Source: Ruegeria sp. HKCCD4315 (lineage in GTDB: Bacteria > Pseudomonadota > Alphaproteobacteria > Rhodobacterales > Rhodobacteraceae). Taken from it: a DNA stretch of 64,000 nucleotides. Below are positions 1 to 11,017 of the stretch, piece by piece. The first letter of the stretch is position 1. Every line of letters begins with the position of its first letter. The notes beneath the pieces are model-generated. The model had not been told where the DNA came from, did not search any database, and saw only the letters and a list, made by a program, of their open reading frames with translations. The DNA is taken from NCBI RefSeq assembly GCF_013112245.1, contig NZ_WVRN01000001.1, forward strand, positions 1-64,000, in the 5' to 3' direction. The translations under genes were made by a program, and so were the position numbers.

Positions 1-1386
1 ATGACACAAGAGAAATGGGGACTACTGCGTAACAAATTGCTGAAGGCCGTCGGTCGGAATAACTACACCACCTGGATTGAGCCTTTGGAATTTAAAGAGC
101 TGCAAAACGGTGTGGCGGTTTTTTCCGTGCCGACCAATTTTATGGGCAACTACGTCAGCCAGAACTTTGCAGACCTCATATTGTATGAATTGAACACGGC
201 AGGGGAAACTGTGCAGCGGCTGGATTTTCGGGTTCCCGCGAACTCGCCCGCGCGTCCGAAACCTGCTGTACAAGCTGCTCCTGAGGTGCGTGCAGATCCT
301 GTTGCCGCGCCTGTGACAGAGGTTGCGCAGGATGCGCTCGAGTCTTTGCAGGCTGCGCCGTTGGACACCCGTTTTACGTTTGACAGTTTTGTTGTCGGCA
401 AACCCAACGAACTGGCACATGCCGCTGCGCGCCGTGTGTCCGAAGGTGGTCCGGTCACATTCAACCCGCTGGTGCTGTATGGCGGTGTGGGCTTGGGCAA
501 AACCCACCTGATGCACGCCATCGCGTGGGAATTGAAAACCAAGCATCCTGAGCTGAACGTGCTCTACCTGTCCGCCGAACAATTCATGTACCGTTTTGTT
601 CAGGCCCTACGCGAACGCCGGATGATGGATTTCAAACACCTGTTCCGGTCGGTTGACGTGCTGATGGTGGATGACGTGCAATTCATCGCAGGCAAGGATT
701 CAACCCAGGAGGAATTCTTCCACACCTTCAATGCGCTGGTGGATCAGAACAAGCAGATCATCATTTCCGCCGACCGCGCCCCGGGTGAGATCAAGGATCT
801 GGAAGACCGTGTGAAATCGCGTCTTCAATGCGGTCTGGTCGTCGACCTGCATCCGACCGATTACGAGCTGCGCCTGGGCATTCTGCAGAACAAGGTGCAG
901 CAGTACAGCAGCACCTATCCTGATCTGGAGATTGCTGACGGTGTACTTGAGTTTCTGGCCCACCGCATCTCGACCAATGTCCGCGTTCTGGAAGGCGCTT
1001 TGACCCGTCTGTTCGCCTTCGCATCGCTGGTGGGCCGCGAAATCGATATGGAGCTGACACAGGATTGTCTGGCTGATGTGCTGCGCGCGTCGGAACGCAA
1101 AATAAGCGTTGAAGAGATTCAGCGGAAAGTGTCCGAGTACTATAATATCCGTCTGTCTGACATCATCGGCCCCAAACGTCTGCGGTCATACGCGCGTCCG
1201 CGTCAGGTTGCGATGTATCTGTGCAAGCAGCTCACCAGCCGTTCGCTGCCCGAAATTGGCCGCCGTTTTGGCGGGCGCGACCACACAACTGTCATGCATG
1301 GCGTGAAGCGTATCGAAGAGCTGAAGCTGACCGACGGTCAGATCGCTGAAGATGTGGAAATGCTGCGGCGATCGCTGGAAGCCTGA
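1..1386 (+). CDS. dnaA: Chromosomal replication initiator protein DnaA
   Basis: DnaA binds DnaA boxes at oriC, melts the origin and loads DnaB. The 461-residue protein has an N-terminal domain I (about 1-85), an Ala/Pro-rich linker (about 85-120), and an AAA+ domain with Walker A GGVGLGKT (161-168) and Walker B LMVDD (221-225). The C-terminal DNA-binding domain carries the DnaA signature around RRFGGRDHTTVMH (421-433). Length and architecture are normal for alphaproteobacteria. The window begins exactly at its ATG, so the promoter and any origin upstream cannot be seen. It heads the dnaA-dnaN-recF-gyrB order. Confidence 0.99.
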   Translation: MTQEKWGLLRNKLLKAVGRNNYTTWIEPLEFKELQNGVAVFSVPTNFMGNYVSQNFADLILYELNTAGETVQRLDFRVPANSPARPKPAVQAAPEVRADPVAAPVTEVAQDALESLQAAPLDTRFTFDSFVVGKPNELAHAAARRVSEGGPVTFNPLVLYGGVGLGKTHLMHAIAWELKTKHPELNVLYLSAEQFMYRFVQALRERRMMDFKHLFRSVDVLMVDDVQFIAGKDSTQEEFFHTFNALVDQNKQIIISADRAPGEIKDLEDRVKSRLQCGLVVDLHPTDYELRLGILQNKVQQYSSTYPDLEIADGVLEFLAHRISTNVRVLEGALTRLFAFASLVGREIDMELTQDCLADVLRASERKISVEEIQRKVSEYYNIRLSDIIGPKRLRSYARPRQVAMYLCKQLTSRSLPEIGRRFGGRDHTTVMHGVKRIEELKLTDGQIAEDVEMLRRSLEA

Positions 1387-1405
1387 TCTGAGCATTTCAT
1401 GAAGC

Positions 1406-1440
1406 AAACGCCCCGGAACTTTGCGTCCGGGGTGTTTTCT
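1406..1440 (+). terminator. Rho-independent terminator after dnaA
   Basis: A stem of about 12 bp (1406-1417 pairing with 1426-1437, GC core CCCCGGA/TCCGGGG) is followed by a T-rich stretch. It lies 20 bp after the dnaA stop codon and should separate dnaA from dnaN transcription at least in part. Confidence 0.85.
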
Positions 1441-1611
1441 TGTGCGCATTAATCCACGGTTGGACCAGAACTGAGGCTTGTTGGGCACGATGCCCTTGAC
1501 GCTAAGGGCTTTCCAACCCAGAAATCCGTAAAAAATCCTTGTGCCTCAGGGTGGAACCGCTAACGTGCCAGTCCCGCCCATGTCGGTACGCAAGTCAGAG
1601 GAACTGAGGGT

Positions 1612-2733
1612 ATGAAGATCAGCATTGAACGCGGCACCCTTCTCAAGGCCGTTTCGCAGGCCCAATCCGTTGTGGAACGGCGCAACACCATACCCATACT
1701 TGCGAATGTTTTGATTGAGGCCGAGGGCGATGTGGCCCAATTCCGCGCCACTGATCTGGACATCGAAGTGGTCGACAAAGCGCCTGCGCAGGTCGAGAAA
1801 GCCGGGGCGACCACGGTTGCAGCGACCACTTTGCATGAAATCGTACGCAAGCTGCCGGATGGGGCGCTGGTAACGCTGACCGCAGACAGTGCCGCAGGCC
1901 GGTTGACCGTCGAGGCGGGCCGGTCAAATTTCTCGTTGGCAACGCTGCCAAAAGAGGATTTTCCGGTTATGGCGTCCTCGGAATATCAGTCGAATTTCAC
2001 CGCGTCTGCCGCGCTGCTGCGCCGGCTGTTCGACAAATCGAAATTCGCCATCTCGACGGAAGAGACGCGGTACTATCTGAACGGTGTCTATATGCATGTC
2101 GCTGACAGCTCGGATGGCGGTAAAGTGCTGCGTTGCGTTGCCACCGATGGCCACCGTCTGGCGCGTATTGATGCGGACCTGCCTGAAGGGGCCGCAGATA
2201 TGCCTGGTGTGATCGTGCCACGCAAAACAGTAGGCGAGCTGCGCAAGCTGCTGGACGACGATGAAATGGATATCGCCGTTTCGGTCAGCGAAACCAAGGT
2301 ACGTTTTGCCACGCCGGATATCACCCTGACCTCGAAGGTCATCGACGGCACCTTCCCCGATTACACACGCGTCATCCCGCAAGGGAACACCCGCAAGCTT
2401 GAGGTCGATGCTGCCGAGTTTGCGCAGGCCGTAGACCGGGTCGCGACAGTGTCGTCCGAACGGTCGCGTGCGGTAAAGCTGCAATTGGATGGCGACAAGT
2501 TGGTCCTTTCGGTCAATGCTCCGGATAGTGGTGCGGCTGAAGAAGAACTGGCCGTCGCCTATGGGGATGAACGGTTGGAGATCGGGTTCAACGCCAAGTA
2601 TCTGCTGGAGATTGCGTCTCAGGTCGATCGTGAGAATGCTGTGTTCCTGTTCAACTCGGCAGGTGATCCGACCCTGATGCGTGAAGGCAATGATCAAAGC
2701 GCGGTTTATGTTGTGATGCCGATGCGCGTCTGA
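1612..2733 (+). CDS. dnaN: DNA polymerase III beta subunit (sliding clamp)
   Basis: This is the ring-shaped processivity factor that tethers the replicative polymerase to DNA. At 373 residues it has the usual length, with the three-fold clamp architecture typical of DnaN and the conserved C-terminal end PMRV. The ATG is preceded by a GAGGG ribosome-binding site (gaactgagggt). It sits 225 bp downstream of dnaA behind the dnaA terminator, so it probably also has its own promoter in that gap. recF follows after 59 bp. Confidence 0.99.
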   Translation: MKISIERGTLLKAVSQAQSVVERRNTIPILANVLIEAEGDVAQFRATDLDIEVVDKAPAQVEKAGATTVAATTLHEIVRKLPDGALVTLTADSAAGRLTVEAGRSNFSLATLPKEDFPVMASSEYQSNFTASAALLRRLFDKSKFAISTEETRYYLNGVYMHVADSSDGGKVLRCVATDGHRLARIDADLPEGAADMPGVIVPRKTVGELRKLLDDDEMDIAVSVSETKVRFATPDITLTSKVIDGTFPDYTRVIPQGNTRKLEVDAAEFAQAVDRVATVSSERSRAVKLQLDGDKLVLSVNAPDSGAAEEELAVAYGDERLEIGFNAKYLLEIASQVDRENAVFLFNSAGDPTLMREGNDQSAVYVVMPMRV

Positions 2734-2792
2734 TCGCGCTGACGCGCGACGCCTCCGGCGGGAGTATTTTTGAAAAGATGAAGGGAGGGGTC

Positions 2793-3890
2793 ATGGGATT
2801 GGCCCTGACCGAGCTTACGGTCTCGCATTTTCGGTCTCATAAGCTGGCGCGCCTGTCGCTGGACGGGAGGCCGGTTGCGATTCACGGGCCCAACGGGGCG
2901 GGCAAGACCAACATTCTGGAAGCAGTTTCTTTGTTTTCGCCCGGTCGTGGGATGCGGCGGGCAAGCGCGGCCGAAATGACACGTCGGCCCGAGGCGTTGG
3001 GGTGGAAGCTGTCGGGGATATTGGATGCGCAGGGCCAGCGTTACGAGGTGGAAACCTGGTCCGAGGGTGGCGCGGCGCGGCAGGTTCGGATTGACGAAAA
3101 GACCTCGAGCCAGATCGAGCTGGGGAAACTGGCGCGGGTTGTTTGGCTGATCCCTTCGATGGACCGGCTTTGGATTGAAGGAGCCGAAGGGCGACGGCGA
3201 TTTCTGGACCGTATCGCGCTGAGTTTTGACCCAGCCCATGCCGAAGCGTCTTTGACTTATGAAAAAGCTATGCGCGAGCGGAACCGTTTGCTGAAAGAGC
3301 AGGCGCGGGATGCCCATTGGTATGCGGCCCTGGAGGGTCAGATGGCGGAGTCCGGGCATCGCATACATGCCGCTCGCGTTGCGGCGCTGGATTATTTGCG
3401 CGCCGCGCAGGATCGGGCGGAGACGGCTTTTCCGTCAGCTGAGTTGGAATTGGTCCAGACAGAAGGTGCGATGCCTCAGACAGCAGAGGATCTGCGTGAC
3501 GCCTTGAACGAGAGTCGCTTCCGGGATCTGGCGGCGGGCCGGACTTTGGTAGGGCCGCATCGGTCAGACCTGTATGGGGTGTTCGCTGCAAAGGGCGTTC
3601 CGGCCAAGGATTGTTCGACCGGCGAGCAGAAGGCGTTGCTTGTGTCTTTGATTTTGTCGAACGCGCGGGCGCTGGCAGAGATGGTTGGGGCACCTCCGAT
3701 TGTTCTGTTGGACGAAGTGGCCGCCCATCTGGACGCAGATCGGCGCGCGGCGCTTTATGACGAAATTTGCGCTCTGGGGGCTCAGGCCTGGATGACGGGC
3801 ACCGGGCCTGAGTTGTTTGCTGAATTGGGGGACCGGGCCCAGACGGTGGTTGTCACCGAAAGCGATGAGGGCTCGGTCGTGACCGCTTAG
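2793..3890 (+). CDS. recF: DNA replication and repair protein RecF
   Basis: RecF is an SMC/ABC-type ATPase that helps load RecA at single-strand gaps and stalled forks. From this start the protein has 365 residues. Walker A GPNGAGKT is at about 32-39, the ABC-type signature STGEQ is near 275, and a Walker B-like IVLLDE segment followed by a D-loop is near 300. I chose the ATG at 2793 because GGGAGGGG lies just before it; an in-frame ATG at 2778 has no such site. Its stop codon overlaps the stop of the convergent gene at 3887. Confidence 0.97.
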   Translation: MGLALTELTVSHFRSHKLARLSLDGRPVAIHGPNGAGKTNILEAVSLFSPGRGMRRASAAEMTRRPEALGWKLSGILDAQGQRYEVETWSEGGAARQVRIDEKTSSQIELGKLARVVWLIPSMDRLWIEGAEGRRRFLDRIALSFDPAHAEASLTYEKAMRERNRLLKEQARDAHWYAALEGQMAESGHRIHAARVAALDYLRAAQDRAETAFPSAELELVQTEGAMPQTAEDLRDALNESRFRDLAAGRTLVGPHRSDLYGVFAAKGVPAKDCSTGEQKALLVSLILSNARALAEMVGAPPIVLLDEVAAHLDADRRAALYDEICALGAQAWMTGTGPELFAELGDRAQTVVVTESDEGSVVTA

Positions 3891-4453
3891 GCTAGTTCGC
3901 TGACTTTACGTTCCCACAGGAAGCCGCGCATAACCTCGTCGACCGGTGTCTTGGCCATGTGGTTGACGTAGTTCGACATTGTTTTCTGAGCCAAGCCCAG
4001 CACCACATCCAGAACCGCGCGGTGCGAATATCCCGCGTCGAAAAACGCCTGCAACTGCTCCTCGGTCGGGTTGCCGCGTGTTTCCATCACTTGCAGAGTG
4101 AAGGTGCGCAGTGCCTCGAGCTTGGCCGAAGGCAGCGGAGTTTCATTGCGCAGCGCCTCGGTGATTTCGTCCGAGACTTTCATCATCTTGGCGATACCGG
4201 TGTGCGCTGGCACGCAGTAGTGACATTCATTTTCTACGTTGATGGTCTGCCAAACAACGGTTTTCTCATCATTGTCGAAATCGGTTTGCAAGAAGAGGCC
4301 ATGCAGAACCTGATAACCTTCCAGGTGCTGCGGGCTTTCGGCCATCACCTTGTGCAAACCGGGCAAGCGACCAAACGCGGCCTGTGATTTTTCGAGAAGA
4401 GGTTTGGACCCTTCAGGGGCGGATTCGAGGTCGTGCGACGGAAAATTGGCCAT
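3887..4453 (-). CDS. Carboxymuconolactone decarboxylase/AhpD-family protein
   Basis: A 188-residue protein of the AhpD-like alkylhydroperoxidase superfamily. The redox-active pattern E76-C77-x-x-C80-x3-H84 (ECHYCVPAH) is intact, consistent with a peroxidase or thiol-disulfide role; the substrate is unknown. The ATG at 4453 has an AGGAG site upstream (caggagttccgac). A longer in-frame reading to 4537 would run through the operators and is unlikely. It is convergent with recF and divergent from the TetR-type regulator at 4553, which probably represses it. Confidence 0.9.
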   Translation of the reverse strand: MANFPSHDLESAPEGSKPLLEKSQAAFGRLPGLHKVMAESPQHLEGYQVLHGLFLQTDFDNDEKTVVWQTINVENECHYCVPAHTGIAKMMKVSDEITEALRNETPLPSAKLEALRTFTLQVMETRGNPTEEQLQAFFDAGYSHRAVLDVVLGLAQKTMSNYVNHMAKTPVDEVMRGFLWERKVSELA

Positions 4454-4497
4454 GTCGGAACTCCTGTTTTGGCGCGATGAGTCGTATTTAGGGTTTA

Positions 4498-4537
4498 TTG
4501 AGCGATCACTCAAGTATATATTTGAGTGAACGTTCAA
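4498..4537. promoter_or_regulatory. Paired palindromic operators between the AhpD-like gene and the TetR gene
   Basis: Two near-perfect palindromes of the same design are seen: TTGAGCGATCACTCAA (4498-4513) and TTGAGTGAACGTTCAA (4522-4537). Their centres are 24 bp apart, with AT-rich DNA between them. The spacing and the position in the divergent intergenic region are typical of TetR-family autoregulation. Binding by the neighbouring regulator is inferred. Confidence 0.8.
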
Positions 4538-4552
4538 GAATTGGTGATGTTG

Positions 4553-5125
4553 ATGCCTCGGAAACCCGCATATGATCGTGATGCTCTGATTGCTAAAGCA
4601 AAGGACATCTTCTGGCGTCAGGGCTGGGCCGGGACGTCGCTGAAGGATCTGGAGCGGGAATTGAAACTAAAGCCCGGCAGTTTTTATGCGGCATTCGGCT
4701 CGAAGGACGCGCTCTATGCGCTGACAATGGAAAGCTACACACGGGAAGGCGTGGCACGCCTAAAGGCTTTGGCTGAAAAGTTGGGGCCAAAAGGGGCGTT
4801 GAAAGCGCAGCCCCGTTTGGTGATCGAAGCGGTCGAGAACCCGACGAAAGCCTGCATGTTGGCAAAGACATATGCGGAGTTGCAGGCGAAAGATCACGAC
4901 CTTGCGGATCAGGCCGCGCGGCACATGACTGAGATGAAAGCGTGTTTTGCCGAGCTGTTCCGAAGCGCTCAGAATGCTGGTGAAATCCGGTCTGAACATG
5001 ACCCGGATCGACTGGCGGCGCGGTATCAGTCGGACATTCTTGGATTGCGATTGTCTGCTGAGCGCGAGGATGTCGACGCAGATGAAATCGCTGCGGACAT
5101 CGCCGCTGACATTGATCGCTTGTGA
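4553..5125 (+). CDS. TetR/AcrR-family transcriptional regulator
   Basis: A 190-residue regulator with an N-terminal helix-turn-helix. Residues about 25-50 read GTSLKDLERELKLKPGSFYAAF, followed by GSKDALY, the standard TetR_N pattern. The C-terminal ligand domain is unclassified. The start is uncertain: ATG at 4553 or 4547 are both possible and neither has a strong ribosome-binding site. It is divergent from the AhpD-like gene with two palindromic operators between them, so a role as local repressor responding to an electrophile or oxidant is plausible but unproven. Confidence 0.93.
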   Translation: MPRKPAYDRDALIAKAKDIFWRQGWAGTSLKDLERELKLKPGSFYAAFGSKDALYALTMESYTREGVARLKALAEKLGPKGALKAQPRLVIEAVENPTKACMLAKTYAELQAKDHDLADQAARHMTEMKACFAELFRSAQNAGEIRSEHDPDRLAARYQSDILGLRLSAEREDVDADEIAADIAADIDRL

Positions 5126-5182
5126 GCCTGTAACCAGCAGGCAAAAAACGACCCTCGCAAACACAAAATCTTGGGGGATCGC

Positions 5183-5211
5183 GTGACATTCCCCACCAGA
5201 AAACGTATAAG
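5183..5211 (+). promoter_or_regulatory. Candidate sigma-70 promoter for gyrB
   Basis: GTGACA (5183-5188) and TATAAG (5206-5211) are separated by exactly 17 bp, each one base from the -35 and -10 consensus. The -10 lies 28 bp upstream of the gyrB ATG. Confidence 0.6.
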
Positions 5212-5239
5212 TTACCAAAATAATATAGGTACTGACTGA

Positions 5240-7657
<2,418 letters not shown>

Positions 7658-8064
7658 CCGGTTGTAGGTGCGCCCATAGCTTTGCATTTCGCCCAAAGAA
7701 TTGCATTTTTGGCCCAAAGCTTTGGGCGCATTAACCTTCAACTTTCTTGGTTCGAGGCTCCATATCTTCGGGTCTCATTCTTTGCCTGTTTCGCGCCATC
7801 GCCGTATTGCCGGGGAAGGTTTTCGGATGGCCGCTTCCAGCCCAAACCGGACATTCGATACGAGAATTGTAAGCGCCCGAGAAGCGCAAAGAAGCCGGTT
7901 TGAGCTATGGAAAACTACAAGCCAAGCGCTGAAAAGAGCTAGAGCCGAATGATGAACTGACCAATTCTGCTAGCCAGACAATCTGATAGCTCCGGAACTC
8001 TGCATTACATCGGACAACAAAGCACCCATGATTGCCACGGGTGCTTTCGTTGGTTTGGGAATGC
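7658..8064. other. Intergenic region after gyrB
   Basis: No convincing gene is seen. It holds a perfect 16-bp palindrome GCCCAAAGCTTTGGGC (7712-7727), with partial copies of its arm just upstream (GCCCAAAG at 7691), and the terminator of the minus-strand operon at its right end. Confidence 0.6.
8019..8047 (-). terminator. Terminator of the VOC/SnoaL/ABM operon
   Basis: AAAGCACCC (8019-8027) pairs with GGGTGCTTT (8039-8047) as a perfect 9-bp stem with an 11-nt loop. It lies 17 bp beyond the stop codon of the minus-strand gene at 8065. The U-tract is short. Confidence 0.6.
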
Positions 8065-8418
8065 TCACCGCGCCAGTTCGTAGCGGGTCATCGACATTGT
8101 AGTTGCGTCGATCATGTTCATGAACTTCTCGGCTGCCGGGGCAGAGGCAAAGCTGTCCATGGACGCCTGCGCTGCCTCTGCGCTTTCCCAATTGACGACG
8201 ACCGCCCATTTGCCATCTGCGAACGCAGCTTGCCGGGAGATGAAGCCGGGCTGTTTACTAACGTGCTCGTTCTCAATGGCCCTATCGACTGGTTCGAACT
8301 CCTGAGCTGTGATCCCTGCGGCAAGATCCATTGTCACAATCTCAATTACGCCAGCATCTTGAGCCATTGCCGTACTTCCTAGCTTCGTCATCATTAGGGT
8401 GACCAGGAATGCTTTCAT
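8065..8418 (-). CDS. Exported antibiotic-biosynthesis-monooxygenase-like (ABM) protein
   Basis: A 117-residue protein with an N-terminal signal peptide (about 1-20, ending AMAQD). The mature part resembles the dimeric alpha-beta barrel (ABM/DUF-type) fold: the motif region SKQPGFISRQAAFADGKWAVVVNWESAEAAQ is typical of that family's second strand and helix. It is the third gene of a minus-strand operon, 12 bp after the tandem SnoaL gene. Function is unknown; an exported small-molecule-handling role is a guess. Confidence 0.75.
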   Translation of the reverse strand: MKAFLVTLMMTKLGSTAMAQDAGVIEIVTMDLAAGITAQEFEPVDRAIENEHVSKQPGFISRQAAFADGKWAVVVNWESAEAAQASMDSFASAPAAEKFMNMIDATTMSMTRYELAR

Positions 8419-8430
8419 ATTGGCACCCGA

Positions 8431-9201
8431 TCAGAACTTGCCGTTGTCATGGGCCATTTCAGCAGGGATCTCTGCGATCACGTCCCAATGCTCAACGATC
8501 TTGCCGTCTTCGACGCGGAATAGGTCATAGAAGGCAGTCGGCTCATCGGCAAACTTACCCTCAGAGGCGGTGAAGACAAAGTTGCCCTCGGCCACAACAA
8601 TGTGGACATCCGAGTAGATCATTTGGATGCCTTGCTCGGCCATGCCTGCAAGTGCCGCACCCAAACCGTCCAGACCGTCAGCAATGTTGCTGTTGTGCTG
8701 GATGTAGGTCTCCGTGGACAGGAATTCGGTTATCCGGTCAACGTCGCCATCCTTCAGGATAGTGTTCACAAAGTCTGTGACCAGCGCCTTGTTCTCAGCA
8801 GTCTTATCCAGATCGGTTATCTCAGTCGGACCATCGGTCTGAGTGTGTCCCGAAGGGTTTGGCGGTGTGAGCGGTGTCAGGTTGTCCCAGTGTTCCGCAA
8901 CCTTTCCATCCTCGACGCGGAAGACATCAAAGCCAACCAAGGTGTCTGCGCCAAACGCCTGGGCGTTGTTATAGGTCGTATGCAGGACGACCATATCGCC
9001 CTCCGTGATCACCCGGTGGATGTCCACCTCGATCCCGCTTTCCTTGAGACCGGGGATTAACCCGAGGATCGGGGCGGCACCTGTGGGGACAGCAGGGTTG
9101 TGCTGAATATAGTCATTTGCCAGCAGTTGTTCGGCGGCGGTTGCGTCGAAGTTGACGAAAATGGCGGCTACAGCCTCCAATACGAGTTCTTTAGGTGTCA
9201 T
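8431..9201 (-). CDS. Tandem SnoaL-like (NTF2-fold) protein
   Basis: A 256-residue protein made of two SnoaL-like domains in tandem (about 1-125 and 135-256). Each half repeats the same landmarks: YIQHNP or YIQHNS near the domain start and FRVEDGK(V/I)(A/V)EHWD near its end. Such proteins usually act on or bind small polyketide-like or aldol substrates; the reaction here is unknown. The ATG at 9201 has an AGAGGA site and overlaps the stop of the upstream VOC gene by ATGA, indicating translational coupling. An upstream extension to 9285 is rejected because it would run into that gene. Confidence 0.85.
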   Translation of the reverse strand: MTPKELVLEAVAAIFVNFDATAAEQLLANDYIQHNPAVPTGAAPILGLIPGLKESGIEVDIHRVITEGDMVVLHTTYNNAQAFGADTLVGFDVFRVEDGKVAEHWDNLTPLTPPNPSGHTQTDGPTEITDLDKTAENKALVTDFVNTILKDGDVDRITEFLSTETYIQHNSNIADGLDGLGAALAGMAEQGIQMIYSDVHIVVAEGNFVFTASEGKFADEPTAFYDLFRVEDGKIVEHWDVIAEIPAEMAHDNGKF

Positions 9202-10031
9202 CGTTGTAGTCCTCTCTTGGTTTGATTTGACGACATTCTCGCGGCGCCGGCTTGCGCCGAGGTGATTGTGAATTCTGTGCCCCACGGATCGACCTTGTGG
9301 CCGGGCGTGAGATCTGCCGGGTCAGCCAACAGTTCAACACTTGTGAGACCAGTGGCCCCAGCAGAGCGCGAGCCTGCCCCCTTTGATTGCCAAGCATTCG
9401 CCGCAAGATGGTGATGGTAGCCACCGGACCCGAACCAGCGGGCTGAGGGCAGCTCAAATGTCTGAACCATACTCAGCTCGTCAGTAACGAACTTGGCTGC
9501 CTTGCCGACATCACCGACACGTAAATGAACGTGTCCGATGACTGTGCCTGGCGGTGCGCATTGCCACTGTGTGGCATCTACCGTTAGTGATTTCAGGTCG
9601 AGCGGGTGCGTTGTCATGTGGATGGTATCGCCTTGGCGTTTCCACGCTTCGCGAGGCAGATCACGATAGATTTCGATGCCGTTTCCTTCGGGATCGTTCA
9701 GATACAGCGCCTCGCTGACACCGTGGTGGGATGCGCCATCCAGGCGAACACCACGCTCATCCGCGTAGATCAGCCATGCGCCGAGGTCTTGTTTGGACGG
9801 CAACAGAAATGCGGTGTGAAACAGCCCCGCCTCTTTAGGAAAGGGTCTAGCGTTTCGGTCCTGGCGCAACTCGATCAGCGTTCCGGCCTCGGTGCCGAGG
9901 AAGGCGCTTTCACCGTTGCGTTCGATCAGGCCGAGGCCAATCACGTCTTCATAGAAGGTGGCGGTCTTATCCAGATCGCGCACCGTCAGGGCGACCTGAC
10001 TTATTGAGATGGGGGCGTCTGACGTTGCCAT
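9198..10031 (-). CDS. VOC-family (glyoxalase/extradiol dioxygenase-like) protein
   Basis: A 277-residue protein with two vicinal-oxygen-chelate modules. The first begins ISQVALTVRDLDKTATFYEDVIGL with metal-type His and Glu landmarks (LFHTAFLLP; GNGIEIYRD). The second begins GHVHLRVGDVGKAAKFV and contains a YHHHLAANAW segment. This two-module layout resembles CatE-type dioxygenases. It is the first gene of the three-gene operon and is divergent from a LysR regulator 104 bp away, which likely controls it. Confidence 0.9.
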   Translation of the reverse strand: MATSDAPISISQVALTVRDLDKTATFYEDVIGLGLIERNGESAFLGTEAGTLIELRQDRNARPFPKEAGLFHTAFLLPSKQDLGAWLIYADERGVRLDGASHHGVSEALYLNDPEGNGIEIYRDLPREAWKRQGDTIHMTTHPLDLKSLTVDATQWQCAPPGTVIGHVHLRVGDVGKAAKFVTDELSMVQTFELPSARWFGSGGYHHHLAANAWQSKGAGSRSAGATGLTSVELLADPADLTPGHKVDPWGTEFTITSAQAGAARMSSNQTKRGLQR

Positions 10032-10135
10032 GTTCTTTTCTCCTGCGATTCAGCTTGAGAGGAACTTAGCGATGGTCTTTTCTCCATGAAATGGCGATAA
10101 GAGCGAGTGTGTATCGCGCAAATGGAGACAATGAT

Positions 10136-11017
10136 ATGGACCGGATCGACGGGATGCAGAGCTTCGTGGCTGTTGTGGAATCCGGTTCTTTTGCCGCCGC
10201 CGGACAACGGCTTGGCATTTCAAACAAGCTGGTCAGCAAACGTGTGGCCCAGCTCGAAAACATGGTTGGGCTGAATCTTCTCCATCGCACCACCAGGTCT
10301 ATGTCGTTGACCCACGAGGGGGAGCGATATCTGGAAGGAGCGCGACGGGTGCTGGCTGAATTGGAGCAGTTGGAGACTGAGTTTGACGCTTCAGAGGGCT
10401 TGAAGGGCATCGTTCGTGTGGCTGCGCCCCTTACCTATGGCGACACGGCGGTGGCTAAAGCAGCAAGCCGTTTCGTAGAGCAACACCCGGACGTCACAGT
10501 CGAATTGGACTTGTCGGATCATTATGCCGATCTGGCCAAGGGCGGTTTCGATATCGCAATACGGATCGGCGCGCTCAGTGACTCCAGTTTGGTCGTTCGC
10601 AAGCTCGGTGAAACGCATATGAAAGTCGTCGCGACTCCTTCCTACCTTGAAGAACATGGCGCACCTTCACATCCTGCGGAACTCTCGGACCACATTTGCA
10701 TTCGAGATGCGAACAACCCCGATCCAAACCGCTGGCCATTCCAGATCGAAGGGCAAACCGTGCAGGTGCCTGTCTCTGGCCCATTTCTGGCAAACAGTCC
10801 TCCCGCCTGCCTCGTACCGACGCGTGCCGGGAGCGGCATCTTCATATGCCCAGATGTGTTTTTGGGGGACGACCTTGAAACCGGACGTCTTGTGCAACTC
10901 TTTCCGGAGTTCCATTCCCGCACTTTGCCGATCCAAAGCGTGCAGTTACCTTCGGCCTTTCGAAAGCCGCGTGTAAGGGCCTTTGTGGAGTTTATGCGTG
11001 AAGAGATTCGGGCGTAG
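10136..11017 (+). CDS. LysR-family transcriptional regulator
   Basis: A 293-residue LysR regulator. The N-terminal winged HTH reads FVAVVESGSFAAAGQRLGISNKLVSKRVAQLE, and a substrate-binding-like domain follows from about residue 90. The ATG at 10136 is preceded by GGAGAC; an in-frame ATG at 10091 is less likely. Its position, divergent from the VOC/SnoaL/ABM operon, makes it the probable regulator of that operon. The effector is unknown. Confidence 0.95.
   Translation: MDRIDGMQSFVAVVESGSFAAAGQRLGISNKLVSKRVAQLENMVGLNLLHRTTRSMSLTHEGERYLEGARRVLAELEQLETEFDASEGLKGIVRVAAPLTYGDTAVAKAASRFVEQHPDVTVELDLSDHYADLAKGGFDIAIRIGALSDSSLVVRKLGETHMKVVATPSYLEEHGAPSHPAELSDHICIRDANNPDPNRWPFQIEGQTVQVPVSGPFLANSPPACLVPTRAGSGIFICPDVFLGDDLETGRLVQLFPEFHSRTLPIQSVQLPSAFRKPRVRAFVEFMREEIRA

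Noticed and set aside
1387..1611. DnaA boxes or oriC in the dnaA-dnaN gap
   Set aside because: No good TTATCCACA-type cluster was found; the only loose match (TTAATCCACGG near 1449) is isolated.
1924..2697. Long antisense frame across dnaN
   Set aside because: It lies wholly within the certain dnaN gene on the opposite strand and is a by-product of codon usage.
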